Source: an uncultured Clostridia bacterium
GTDB lineage: Bacteria; Bacillota; Clostridia; TANB77; CAG-508
DNA: 64,000 bases
Assembly (NCBI GenBank): GCA_934162255.1
Contig: CAKPIG010000001.1
Span: forward strand, 62,001-126,000
Reading direction: 5' to 3'
Shown: positions 7,573 to 15,711 of the stretch, in pieces
Layout: the number at the start of each line of letters is the position of its first letter
Position numbering within the stretch: the stretch's first letter is position 1
Notes under the pieces: generated by a model
Database searches by the model: none
Seen by the model: only the letters and a program-made list of their open reading frames with translations
Told to the model about the DNA's origin: nothing
Program-made: the position numbers and the translations under genes

Positions 7573-9894
7573 ATGAAAATAATAGATAAATTTTTGAAAA
7601 AATTAAATGCTAGTCGAAATACATTTGCAACATATGTACTAACATTAATATCAGTTTATATATTAGTAGATAGAGTAGTAGAAATGCTATTTATGATATT
7701 TACAGGTGTTTCTGTATCATATTGGGGACCATTTGCTTATACTTTAGCATTAGCATGTCCAATATTTGCATTCTTATTTTCAGGTTCATCAGAATTTGCA
7801 ACATCAAAAAGTCATAAAGTAACATTATTTGTTACATATGTAATAACATTGTATGTAATAGCTATATCAATGTTTACACAATGGCTAAACTATGGAACAT
7901 GGGTGTTTCTGATCTCATTACCAGGATATACAGAATTGGTTTCAGATTTTTCGGACTTGATACGACCTGCATTAACAGCACTAGCAATATATTTACCATT
8001 AACAACGTTCTATGGAGTTGTTAAATGGTTGAAATTAGGAGTATTAGATAGCAAAGATCAGACAAGGTCAATTTGGGATTATAAAGGAATAAGTTTATCT
8101 GCATCAAAGCCAGGAGGAGTATTTTCTTGTGATATGTTTATAGCAAGAGATTTTGAAACAGGTAAATCCTTAACATTTGTAGAACAAAAAAGATATTTAT
8201 CATTATTTGTATGTGGAGCTTCAGGTACAGGGAAAACATCTTTAGTATTAGAACCAATGATTGCAAAAGATTTAGAAAAGAAAGCATTCTATATAGCAAA
8301 TGCCAAAGAAATGGGATATACTGCACTGAAAACAGGAATAGCAACATTAAATAAACCATATGATAATGAATACTTAAATGCAAACTTTAATTTAAATATG
8401 ATAACACCAGTAGAAGGAAAAGAAGCTGTATATAAAGCATATATGAGTAAAATGATATTATCATCATTAGGAAATGATATTGTATATAGAAATTTAGGAT
8501 TAACACATATTTCACCAGATTATGAATCTATATCAAAGATGGCAGGAGTATGCAAAAACTTTCATATTAAATATCACATAATAGACCCTACAAATACAAA
8601 TTCAATCGGATTAAATCCATTTGTTTATGATGATACATCTAAAATAGCAATAACAATATCTTCTGTATTAAAAGGCATGTATGTAAATACACATCCAGAA
8701 ATACCAGAAGCATATAGAGAAGATTTTATAATACAAGCAATTGAAAATATCACCATAATATTAAAAGAAATGTATCCAAGAATGAACAGCGGAGTAATGC
8801 CAAACCTAGAAGATATGTTAAAAATGCTAACAAATTTTGATTTGGTAGAAAAAATGTGTAGAATAATGGAACAAGATGAAGAATTAGTTGAAAAATACAG
8901 TATGCAATTAGCGTATTTTAAAAAGAACTTCTTTGCAAATAGTGTGGGAAGACCAGATACTGAAAAATACATATATTTAGCAGCAGCCCAACTTGATAAT
9001 TTATTAAGACTACCTGGAGTAAAATCAATATTATGTAACAGACATAATAATATAGACTTTGACAAGGCGCTAGGAAATGGAGAAGTAATATTTGTATGTA
9101 CTCGTAGGGGAGATTTAGGAAGAACAAGCCATAGAGCATTTGGATTATTCTTTATATTATCAATGCAAAATGCAATACTAAGAAGACCTGGAAATGAAAA
9201 TAGTAGAATTCCACATTTTATGTATATAGATGAATTCCCAGATTTTATATGTAGAGATACAGAAGCAATATTTACATTATATCGTAAATATAAAGTAGCT
9301 ACAGTTATAACAGCACAAAACTTAGCACAATTGAATGGAGATTCTCCAAGAGACAAATTCAAGGAAACAATACTTTCTAACTGTGGAAGTAAAATTTTCA
9401 CAGGAGGAGGAGTTCCAGAAGAACTTGCATGGTGGAACAAAGAATTTACTAAAAAGAGAACTTGGTCATATTCAAATTCAATGGATATGAACAAGTTAGA
9501 GTATGATTCAAAATATGGTAGTGTAAAATATGATTGGGAAGATTATATGGCAGCAAATAAACTTGGAACATTACCAGATAAAAATGTTGCTATTAAACTT
9601 AAGAATTCAAGCGGACAATTTGATGTTGGTGAAGGTATAATGAGTTATTTGAATTCTAAATATAAAGAAGAACAACCAATTAAAAAATATGACTTCTCAA
9701 GATTTACACCAGGAGTTGCAGATGATTCAAGCTCTGTTGAAAAAAGCAAGTTTAATCCAAAAAAACTAAGTTTTAAAGATGAAAGAAATGAATATAATCC
9801 AGTACAAACAGACATAACAGACTCAGATTTTGTATTTGATAATGAAGATGCAATAGTTGTAAACTTAAAAAATAAAAAGAAGAAAGCTGAATAA
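7573..9894 (+). CDS. Orphan VirD4/TraG-family (type IV coupling protein-like) ATPase
   Basis: About 773 residues. Three or four hydrophobic N-terminal segments (to about residue 160) are followed by a RecA-like motor domain with Walker A GASGTGKTS (about 215-223) and Walker B FMYIDEFPDF (about 549-558). ITAQNLAQLNGDS and FTGGGVPEELAWWNKEFTKK match the TraG/TraD/VirD4 C-terminal ATPase region. The acidic tail ends in a Lys-rich patch. Such proteins couple DNA or protein substrates to type IV secretion, but no relaxase, VirB4 or mating-channel gene lies near it. Start chosen at 7573, where AAAGGA gives good RBS spacing; an earlier TTG at 7546 lacks one. Role here unknown. Confidence 0.8.
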   Translation: MKIIDKFLKKLNASRNTFATYVLTLISVYILVDRVVEMLFMIFTGVSVSYWGPFAYTLALACPIFAFLFSGSSEFATSKSHKVTLFVTYVITLYVIAISMFTQWLNYGTWVFLISLPGYTELVSDFSDLIRPALTALAIYLPLTTFYGVVKWLKLGVLDSKDQTRSIWDYKGISLSASKPGGVFSCDMFIARDFETGKSLTFVEQKRYLSLFVCGASGTGKTSLVLEPMIAKDLEKKAFYIANAKEMGYTALKTGIATLNKPYDNEYLNANFNLNMITPVEGKEAVYKAYMSKMILSSLGNDIVYRNLGLTHISPDYESISKMAGVCKNFHIKYHIIDPTNTNSIGLNPFVYDDTSKIAITISSVLKGMYVNTHPEIPEAYREDFIIQAIENITIILKEMYPRMNSGVMPNLEDMLKMLTNFDLVEKMCRIMEQDEELVEKYSMQLAYFKKNFFANSVGRPDTEKYIYLAAAQLDNLLRLPGVKSILCNRHNNIDFDKALGNGEVIFVCTRRGDLGRTSHRAFGLFFILSMQNAILRRPGNENSRIPHFMYIDEFPDFICRDTEAIFTLYRKYKVATVITAQNLAQLNGDSPRDKFKETILSNCGSKIFTGGGVPEELAWWNKEFTKKRTWSYSNSMDMNKLEYDSKYGSVKYDWEDYMAANKLGTLPDKNVAIKLKNSSGQFDVGEGIMSYLNSKYKEEQPIKKYDFSRFTPGVADDSSSVEKSKFNPKKLSFKDERNEYNPVQTDITDSDFVFDNEDAIVVNLKNKKKKAE

Positions 9895-9899
9895 ATAAT

Positions 9900-9934
9900 A
9901 AGGAACATGATATTTCACATGTTCCTTTATTTTT
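9900..9934. terminator. Bidirectional terminator between the VirD4-like gene and rnpB
   Basis: AAGGAACATG (9900-9909) pairs with CATGTTCCTT (9918-9927) around eight bases, followed by TATTTTTT on the + strand and by TATTATTTATT on the - strand. It can end both converging transcripts. Confidence 0.85.
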
Positions 9935-9942
9935 TATAAAAA

Positions 9943-10288
9943 TAAGTAAATCTGTAAGCCGGGTTCTGTCATTAAAAATAGTCATTTATCTAGGATATAT
10001 ATTACTATATACCTCAAGCCACGCAAATCAGAAGACGCCGAGCAGGCTTAATCTTCTACTTAGGTGTTGCTCCAGGTGGGGTTTACATTGACCCGATATG
10101 TCACCATATCAGCGGTGAGCTCTTACCTCGCCTTTTCACCCTTACCTCTAAAAGAGGCGGTTATTTTCTGTTGCACTTTCCTTAAGGTTACCCTCACTAG
10201 ACGTTATCTAGCACCATTGCTCTATGGAGCCCGGACTTTCCTCTCGTAATTCCTTTCGAAATTTACCAGCGACTATTTAATTTACTCA
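9943..10288 (-). ncRNA. rnpB: RNase P RNA component
   Basis: Catalytic RNA of RNase P, which trims tRNA 5' ends. Read on the - strand it has the conserved blocks GAGGAAAGTCCGGGCTCC near the 5' end, CTTAAGGAAAGTGCAACAG, CGAGGTAAGAGCTCACC and the 3' ACAGAACCCGGCTTAC. The ends were set by pairing the P1 arms GAGTAAAT (10280-10287) and ATTTACTT (9944-9951). The open frame on the + strand here (about 10064-10249) is a by-product of the RNA sequence. The gene converges on the VirD4-like gene. Confidence 0.96.
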
Positions 10289-10295
10289 TTTACAT

Positions 10296-10325
10296 ATTAT
10301 AACATCTTTTTTCATAAAAGTACAT
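10296..10325 (-). promoter_or_regulatory. Putative rnpB promoter
   Basis: A consensus TATAAT (- strand, 10301-10296) lies seven to eight bases before the deduced 5' end of RNase P RNA. The -35 region (TGTACT, 17 bases upstream) is a poor match. Confidence 0.6.
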
Positions 10326-10342
10326 AATATTGAGAAAAATAA

Positions 10343-11227
10343 TCAAATTTTACTTATCAAAACATTACACATATCCAGAGGCAAATCACAAGACAAAGTA
10401 ATTTGCTTTTTTGATATAGGATGTACAAAAGAAACTTTATAACTATGTAAAGCTTGTCTAGAAATTAAATCAGAAGGTGAACCATACAAAGAATCTCCAA
10501 GTAAAGGGTGATCAATTGCTGAAAAATGAACTCTTATTTGATGAGTTCTGCCAGTTTGTAAAACACAATTAACTAAGCAAAAATCAGAACAATCTTCTAA
10601 AACAGTATATTCAGTTATTGCTTTTTGACCATCATCTGCAATACATCTTTCAATAATACTATTTTCTTTTCTAGCAATAGGCAAATCAATAATTCCACTC
10701 TTATTGTTCAATACTCCTGTAGCAATTGCAAGATATTCTTTCTTAAAAATATTAGTATTCATTTGCTTAATTAAACATTCCTGAATATATTCATTTTTTG
10801 CAAAAATTATTAATCCAGAAGTATTTAAATCAAGTCTGTTTACAGGACGAATTTTCCTTTTTAAATTAATAGTATCAAAATAAAACTTTACACCATTAGA
10901 TAAGCTGTCTTTATAATGTGAAACAGAAGGATGTACAGCAATTCCAGCAGGTTTATTTAAAATTAACAATGAATCATCTTCATATATTATATCTAACTTC
11001 ATTTTTGTTGAAACGATGTTTTCACTAGTCTCCTCAAAATCTAAATTTACAGAAATTACATCATTTATATTAACAGTATTTCTAGTGTCAACAATAACTC
11101 CGTTCAAAAAAACATGTTGATTAGAAATAAGCTTCGAAAATAACCTTGAAGAAATTTTAAATTCTTGATTTAATATTTGATTAATATTTTGATATTTTGT
11201 ATCTCTTATGACATATTTTAATAACAT
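10343..11227 (-). CDS. RluA-family 23S rRNA pseudouridine synthase
   Basis: 294 residues, RluA/RluD-type pseudouridine synthase. An S4-like RNA-binding segment occupies about residues 10-60 (SRLFSKLISNQHVFLNGVIV) and the catalytic domain follows (LLILNKPAGIAVHPS). The active-site motif is RPVNRLDLNTSGL, with catalytic Asp133; the usual His before RLD is Asn here. LQTGRTHQIRVH (about 225) is the second family motif. It is transcribed away from the DUF5662 gene. The target uridine cannot be told from sequence. Confidence 0.92.
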   Translation of the reverse strand: MLLKYVIRDTKYQNINQILNQEFKISSRLFSKLISNQHVFLNGVIVDTRNTVNINDVISVNLDFEETSENIVSTKMKLDIIYEDDSLLILNKPAGIAVHPSVSHYKDSLSNGVKFYFDTINLKRKIRPVNRLDLNTSGLIIFAKNEYIQECLIKQMNTNIFKKEYLAIATGVLNNKSGIIDLPIARKENSIIERCIADDGQKAITEYTVLEDCSDFCLVNCVLQTGRTHQIRVHFSAIDHPLLGDSLYGSPSDLISRQALHSYKVSFVHPISKKQITLSCDLPLDMCNVLISKI

Positions 11228-11242
11228 AAATTTCCTTTCATA

Positions 11243-11271
11243 TTGACAATTTACTCAAAAAATTATACAAT
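11243..11271 (+). promoter_or_regulatory. Promoter of the DUF5662-trmB unit
   Basis: TTGACA (11243-11248), 17 bases, TACAAT (11266-11271). Its presence here argues against translation starting at the upstream TTG at 11243. Confidence 0.7.
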
Positions 11272-11305
11272 TAATAGGTCGTTTAGTCAAGAAAATGGAG
11301 GAAAA

Positions 11306-11869
11306 ATGAAGATTTTAAATATATTCAAACATATAAAAGTAATAACAAAACATAAATGGATAGTTTTTAAATTATGTTGCAAAGTAGGAGAGCCATGGAG
11401 AGGATTCGTGCATGATTGGTCAAAATTTTCGCCAGAAGAATTTTGGGAAGGCGTAAAATATTTTAATGGACATAAAAGTCCAATAACAGTGTGTAAAAAA
11501 GAAAATGGCTATTCAAAGGCATGGCTACATCACAAGGGTAGAAATAAACATCACGCAGAGTATTGGGTAGATTTAGCACTAGAAAAACCAGCAATAATAA
11601 TGCCATATAAATATGCTGCAGAAATGATCTGCGATAAAATGGCTGCAGGAATTACATATGAGGGAAAAAACTGGAAAAAAGAAACAGAATTAAATTATTA
11701 TAAGATTGAAAGAGAACATAGTTTAATTGATGAGCACTTAGATAATTTCTTAATGGCCTTTTTTATTGAAGTAAGCAAATACGGTTTAGAGAAATCATTA
11801 ACAAAGAAAAATGTAAAAAGATTATATGAAAAATATTGTATAAGGATGGAAGAATTAGATGAGAATTAG
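11306..11869 (+). CDS. DUF5662-like protein of unknown function
   Basis: 187 residues, soluble. It is rich in conserved-looking His/Asp/Trp: FVHDWSKFSPEEFW (about 35-48) and WLHHKGRNKHHAEYWVD (about 75-92), a pattern that suggests a metal-binding helical protein. It resembles the DUF5662 family as I remember it. The start at 11306 follows GGAGG at seven-base spacing, and upstream sequence is a promoter. The end overlaps trmB by 11 bases, so the two are translationally linked. No function assigned. Confidence 0.7.
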   Translation: MKILNIFKHIKVITKHKWIVFKLCCKVGEPWRGFVHDWSKFSPEEFWEGVKYFNGHKSPITVCKKENGYSKAWLHHKGRNKHHAEYWVDLALEKPAIIMPYKYAAEMICDKMAAGITYEGKNWKKETELNYYKIEREHSLIDEHLDNFLMAFFIEVSKYGLEKSLTKKNVKRLYEKYCIRMEELDEN

Positions 11870-12521
11870 ATTTAAAGCTTGGGCAAGACCAGAGTTAGAA
11901 GCAAGTAAATTTTATAGAGATAATCCAGAAGAATTAAAAGGAAAATGGATAGAAGAATTCGTAAATAAACAAAATCCTATTTACTTAGAATTAGGATGTG
12001 GAAAAGGTAATTTTATATCACAAATAGCTATTCAAAATTCTGAAATAAATTATATTGCAATTGATTTGGTTGATGCCATGCTAGGAATAGCAAAGAGGAA
12101 TGTAGAAGAAACATTTTTCGAAGCAAACCGAGAAATAAATAATGTAATATTAACAAGGTTTGATATTGAAAGAATTGGACTAATATTAGGAAAAGAAGAT
12201 AATATAAAAAGAATATACATCAATTTTTGTAATCCATGGCCAAAAGGAAAACACAGAAAAAAGAGATTAACACATACAAGACAATTAGAAAAATATAAAG
12301 AATTCCTAAGTGAAGACGGAGAAATTTATTTTAAAACCGATGATGATGATTTGTTTACAAGTAGTTTAGGATATTTTGAAGAATCAGGGTTTGAAATTGT
12401 TAAAAAAACTTATGATTTACATCAAGAACCAATTTGGACCAATAATATAGAAACTGAACATGAAAAAATGTTTTCAGAAGAAGGAATAAAAATAAAAGCA
12501 TTAATTGCAAAAAGAAAGTAA
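11859..12521 (+). CDS. trmB: tRNA (guanine-N7-)-methyltransferase
   Basis: TrmB, 220 residues, makes m7G46 in tRNA variable loops using SAM. The SAM motif is LELGCGKGNFISQIA (about 42-56). The characteristic family motif is INFCNPWPKGKHRKKRLTH (about 124-142). The N-terminus MRIRFKAWARPELEASKFY is typical of Firmicute TrmB. It overlaps the preceding gene and ends just before a hairpin (12527-12565). Confidence 0.97.
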   Translation: MRIRFKAWARPELEASKFYRDNPEELKGKWIEEFVNKQNPIYLELGCGKGNFISQIAIQNSEINYIAIDLVDAMLGIAKRNVEETFFEANREINNVILTRFDIERIGLILGKEDNIKRIYINFCNPWPKGKHRKKRLTHTRQLEKYKEFLSEDGEIYFKTDDDDLFTSSLGYFEESGFEIVKKTYDLHQEPIWTNNIETEHEKMFSEEGIKIKALIAKRK

Positions 12522-12548
12522 CAAATAAAACACCTACTACATATAATA
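12521..12548 (+). promoter_or_regulatory. Possible sporulation (sigma-E/K type) promoter of cwlJ-gerQ
   Basis: CATATAATA at 12540-12548 resembles the mother-cell -10 patterns (CATAnnnTA for sigma-K, CATACAnT-like for sigma-E), with AC at 12521-12522 at 17-base spacing. It sits in the loop of the 12527-12565 hairpin. Motifs are short, so this is suggestive only. Confidence 0.35.
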
Positions 12549-12570
12549 TCTAAGTGAGGTGTTTTTTATT
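12527..12570 (+). terminator. Hairpin with T-run that also covers the cwlJ ribosome binding site
   Basis: AAAACACCT (12527-12535) pairs with AGGTGTTTT (12557-12565) over nine bases with a 21-base loop, and T/A-rich sequence follows. It can terminate trmB transcription. The right arm contains most of the cwlJ Shine-Dalgarno (GAGGTG, 12556-12561), so read-through RNA would have this site paired. Confidence 0.65.
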
Positions 12571-13017
12571 ATGGCTTATTCAGACAGAGAATTATTGGCA
12601 AGAATAGTGCAATGCGAAGCTGGAGGAGAAGGAGATAATGGAATGAGGGCTGTTGCAAGTGTTACAATGAATAGAGTAAATGTCCCTAATGGGGAGTATG
12701 CAAGGATATCACAAGGAGGAAGTGTTAGAAATATAATATTTCAGCAAGGACAATTTGATTGCACAAGAGAATCTATAAATTATAGTTATAATCCTCAAAA
12801 CATTTATAATATGAATCCAACTGACATACATTATAATATAGCAGATTGGGCTTTAGCAGGAAATAGATTAAATGAAATAGGGGATTGTTTATGGTTTTTA
12901 AATCCATATAAACAAACATGTGATTCAACATTTCCTAAAAATGGTTCAGGAGTAATACACACTAGAATTGCAAATCATTGTTTTTATAGGCCAACTGCTA
13001 AATATTCTCAAACATAA
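12571..13017 (+). CDS. cwlJ: Spore cortex-lytic cell wall hydrolase CwlJ-like
   Basis: 148 residues, Hydrolase_2 (SleB/CwlJ) family enzyme that degrades spore cortex peptidoglycan during germination. The catalytic Glu is in ELLARIVQCEAGGEG. The C-terminus IANHCFYRPTAKYS closely matches the HCFYxPTA ending of CwlJ. It has no signal peptide or peptidoglycan-binding domain, as in CwlJ and unlike SleB. The next gene is a GerQ homologue, the coat protein needed to retain CwlJ, which supports CwlJ over SleB. Start at 12571 follows GAGGTG; the in-frame TTT-ATT extension upstream is within the hairpin. Confidence 0.85.
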   Translation: MAYSDRELLARIVQCEAGGEGDNGMRAVASVTMNRVNVPNGEYARISQGGSVRNIIFQQGQFDCTRESINYSYNPQNIYNMNPTDIHYNIADWALAGNRLNEIGDCLWFLNPYKQTCDSTFPKNGSGVIHTRIANHCFYRPTAKYSQT

Positions 13018-13034
13018 AGAAAGGAATTGATAAA

Positions 13035-13388
13035 ATGGAAAATCAAAAAACAAATCAAGACCAAAGAGAAGATAGACAAACAACCATTAACTCTAATACT
13101 CCAGAAATTTTGACAAATCCTATATATACTCCCGCATTTTTAAGGGAACAAATAGGAAAACTAATGAGAGTTGAATTCTTAATAGGAACAAACAATTTAA
13201 CAGATAGAATTGGAATATTAGAGGATGTTGGTGCAAGTTACATATTACTTCGTTCATTTGAAAATGATAGTTTAGTATATTGTGACATATATTCAATAAA
13301 ATTTATCACAATATCTACAACAGGATTTTATGGAATGATGAATTCAACAAATTCAAATAGATACTATCAACAACCAATGGGATATTAA
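13035..13388 (+). CDS. gerQ: GerQ-like spore coat protein
   Basis: 117 residues. The core resembles GerQ: TPAFLREQIGKLMRVEFLIG, followed by a beta-rich stretch GILEDVGASYILLRS and YCDIYSIKFITIS. The N-terminus is Gln/Asn-rich and disordered, the C-terminus Asn/Tyr-rich (SNRYYQQPMGY), as in coat proteins. GerQ anchors CwlJ in the Bacillus coat; the gene directly follows cwlJ by 17 bases, as in Bacillus. Shorter than Bacillus GerQ, having a shorter N-terminal tail. Confidence 0.8.
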   Translation: MENQKTNQDQREDRQTTINSNTPEILTNPIYTPAFLREQIGKLMRVEFLIGTNNLTDRIGILEDVGASYILLRSFENDSLVYCDIYSIKFITISTTGFYGMMNSTNSNRYYQQPMGY

Positions 13389-13391
13389 ACA

Positions 13392-13420
13392 AGGGCTAGA
13401 AAGTTCTAGTCCTTTTATTT
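13392..13420 (+). terminator. Terminator after gerQ
   Basis: AAGGGCTAGAA pairs with TTCTAGTCCTT (one G-T wobble) around AG, followed by TTTTATTTTATT. Confidence 0.85.
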
Positions 13421-13435
13421 TATTAAAAGAAAATA

Positions 13436-13464
13436 TTGTAATTTATGGAAGAATATGATATATT
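13436..13464 (+). promoter_or_regulatory. Putative promoter of pta-ackA
   Basis: TTGTAA (13436-13441), 17 bases, TATATT (13459-13464), 24 bases before the pta start. Confidence 0.5.
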
Positions 13465-13488
13465 AATTGGCAGATAGGAGGATTGAAA

Positions 13489-14487
13489 ATGGACTTCATA
13501 GATGGAATAAAGGAAAAAGCAAAACAAAATTTAAAAACAATAGTATTGCCAGAGGCAGAAGACATAAGAACTTTAGAAGCAACAGAGATGATAAAAAAAG
13601 AAGGATATGCTAAGGTAATATTAGTAGGAAATGAAGAGAAAGTTAAAAAACTAGCAGAAGAAAAAAATATAGACATCAAAGATATAGAACTAAGAGATCC
13701 AGAAAAATGCTCAAAAACAAAAGAATATGCAAAAGCATTATATGAACTAAGAAAAGCAAAAGGATTAACAGAAGAACAAGCAAAAAAACTAGTATTAGAC
13801 CCAGTGTACTATGGAATGATGATGGTAAAATTAAATGAAGCTGATGGACTAGTATCAGGAGCTGCACATTCAACATCTGACACATTAAGACCAGCATTAC
13901 AAATTTTAAAAACAGCACCAGGAACAAAACTTGTATCAGCATTTTTCTTAATGGTAACACCATCAAAAGAATATGGGGAAAATGGAACATTGATATTTGC
14001 AGATAGTGGGTTAAATGAAGAACCAGACTCGGAAGCTTTATCAGAAATAGCAATATCATCAGGTAAAAGCTTTAAACAACTAGTAGGGACGGAACCGAAA
14101 GTTGCTATGCTTTCATATTCAACATATGGAAGTGCACACTCTGCATCAACAGAAAAAGTAGTAGAAGCAACAAAATTGGTAAAACAAAAAGAACCAGATT
14201 TATTAGTTGATGGGGAATTACAACTAGATGCTGCAATAATACCAGAAGTTGCAGAATTTAAAGCTCCAGGAACACCATTAAAAGGTCAAGCAAATGTACT
14301 AGTATTTCCAGATTTAGGAGCAGGAAATATAGGGTATAAACTAGTACAAAGATTTGGAAAAGCAGAAGCCTATGGACCATTATGCCAAGGTATAGCTAAA
14401 CCAGTAAATGATTTATCAAGAGGGTGCAGCAGTAAAGACATAGCAGGAGTTGTTGCTATCACTGCAGTACAAGCTCAAAATAAATAA
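13489..14487 (+). CDS. pta: Phosphate acetyltransferase
   Basis: Pta, 332 residues, converts acetyl-CoA and phosphate to acetyl phosphate in acetate fermentation. It is the short single-domain form, typical of Firmicutes. Recognisable stretches are LPEAEDIRTLEAT, GLVSGAAHSTSDTLRPALQI, MLSYSTYGSA and the C-terminal NVLVFPDLGAGNIGYKLVQR. Start at 13489 follows AGGAGG at seven bases. It leads an operon with two acetate kinases, giving ATP from acetyl phosphate. Confidence 0.98.
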   Translation: MDFIDGIKEKAKQNLKTIVLPEAEDIRTLEATEMIKKEGYAKVILVGNEEKVKKLAEEKNIDIKDIELRDPEKCSKTKEYAKALYELRKAKGLTEEQAKKLVLDPVYYGMMMVKLNEADGLVSGAAHSTSDTLRPALQILKTAPGTKLVSAFFLMVTPSKEYGENGTLIFADSGLNEEPDSEALSEIAISSGKSFKQLVGTEPKVAMLSYSTYGSAHSASTEKVVEATKLVKQKEPDLLVDGELQLDAAIIPEVAEFKAPGTPLKGQANVLVFPDLGAGNIGYKLVQRFGKAEAYGPLCQGIAKPVNDLSRGCSSKDIAGVVAITAVQAQNK

Positions 14488-14507
14488 CAAAATTAGGGAG
14501 GAATATT

Positions 14508-15695
14508 ATGAAAATTTTAGTTTTAAACTCAGGAAGTTCATCATTAAAGTATCAAGTAGTAGATACAGAATCAGGAGAAGCACTAGCAAGTGGATATTAT
14601 GAAAGAATTGGGCAGCCAAATGCATTTTTAACACACAAAGTAAATGGAGAAAAACATAAATTTGAAGAACCTGCAGAGAACCATGAAATTGCCATAAAAT
14701 CAGTAATGGAAAAATTAACAAGTGAAGAATTTGGTGTTATAAAGAGCCTTGATGAAATAGATGCAATTGGACATAGAATTGTACACGGAGGAGAAAAATT
14801 CAAAGATTCAGTATTAATTACAGATGATGTAATTGAAGGAATAAAAGAAAACATAAGTCTAGCACCATTACACAATCCAGCAGGAATTTTAGGAATAGAA
14901 GCATGTAAAAAAGTTGCTCCAGGAAAACCAAATGTAGCAGTATTTGATACAGCATTCCACCAAACAATAGAAAAAGAAAAATATATTTATCCAATTCCAT
15001 ATGAATATTATGAAAAATATGGAGTAAGAAAATATGGATTCCACGGAACATCACATCAATATGTTGCAAATAGAATATCTGAAATATTGGGAAGAAAAGA
15101 CCTAAAAGTTATTAATTGCCATTTAGGACAAGGTGCAAGTATATGTGCAATAAAAGATGGAAAATCAGTTGAAACAAGTATGGGATTAACACCACTTGGA
15201 GGAATACCAATGGGAAGTCGCTCAGGAGATATGGATCCATCAGTAGTAACATTCTTAATGAAAAAAGAAAATTTAAGTATTGAAGAAATTGACAATATCT
15301 TAAATAAAAAATCAGGAGTATTCGGAATTTCAGAAGTTTCACCAGATTTCAGAGATATCGAAGTTGAAGCTGCAAAAGGAAACGAAAAGGCAAAATTAGC
15401 ATTAGATGCATATCATTATGCTGTTGCTGGATATGTTGCAAAATATATGGTTGCACTAGGTGGAGTTGATGTTATAACATTTACTGCAGGTGTAGGAGAA
15501 AATGGAGCTGAAACAAGAAGTGAAATTTGTAAAAAACTTTCAGTATTTGGAGTTGAGATTGATGAAGAAGCAAATAATGTAAGAGGAAAAGAAAGAGAAA
15601 TATCATCTGCAAATTCAAAAGTAAAAGTATATATAGTTCCAACGAACGAAGAACTTATGATTGCTAGAGAAACAGCAAGAATAGTTAGAAAATAA
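14508..15695 (+). CDS. ackA: Acetate kinase (copy 1)
   Basis: 395 residues, full-length acetate kinase making ATP and acetate from acetyl phosphate. Signature 1 is MKILVLNSGSSSLKYQ. Conserved HRIVHGGEKF, FDTAFHQT and KYGFHGTSHQYV are present. The phosphate-binding loop reads CHLGQGAS, where the best-known kinases have CHLGNGAS, and PMGSRSGDMDP keeps the catalytic Arg. It sits 20 bases after pta behind AGGGAGG and 16 bases before a second copy. See findings for the duplication. Confidence 0.96.
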   Translation: MKILVLNSGSSSLKYQVVDTESGEALASGYYERIGQPNAFLTHKVNGEKHKFEEPAENHEIAIKSVMEKLTSEEFGVIKSLDEIDAIGHRIVHGGEKFKDSVLITDDVIEGIKENISLAPLHNPAGILGIEACKKVAPGKPNVAVFDTAFHQTIEKEKYIYPIPYEYYEKYGVRKYGFHGTSHQYVANRISEILGRKDLKVINCHLGQGASICAIKDGKSVETSMGLTPLGGIPMGSRSGDMDPSVVTFLMKKENLSIEEIDNILNKKSGVFGISEVSPDFRDIEVEAAKGNEKAKLALDAYHYAVAGYVAKYMVALGGVDVITFTAGVGENGAETRSEICKKLSVFGVEIDEEANNVRGKEREISSANSKVKVYIVPTNEELMIARETARIVRK

Positions 15696-15711
15696 CGGAA
15701 AGGAAAAATTA

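Noticed and set aside
7573..9894. VirD4-like gene as the edge of an integrative conjugative element
   Set aside because: Flanked by obgE and rnpB with no relaxase, integrase, or direct repeats seen; treated as an orphan.
10064..10249. Open frame of 61 codons on the + strand
   Set aside because: It lies wholly inside the RNase P RNA gene on the other strand; its composition reflects the RNA.
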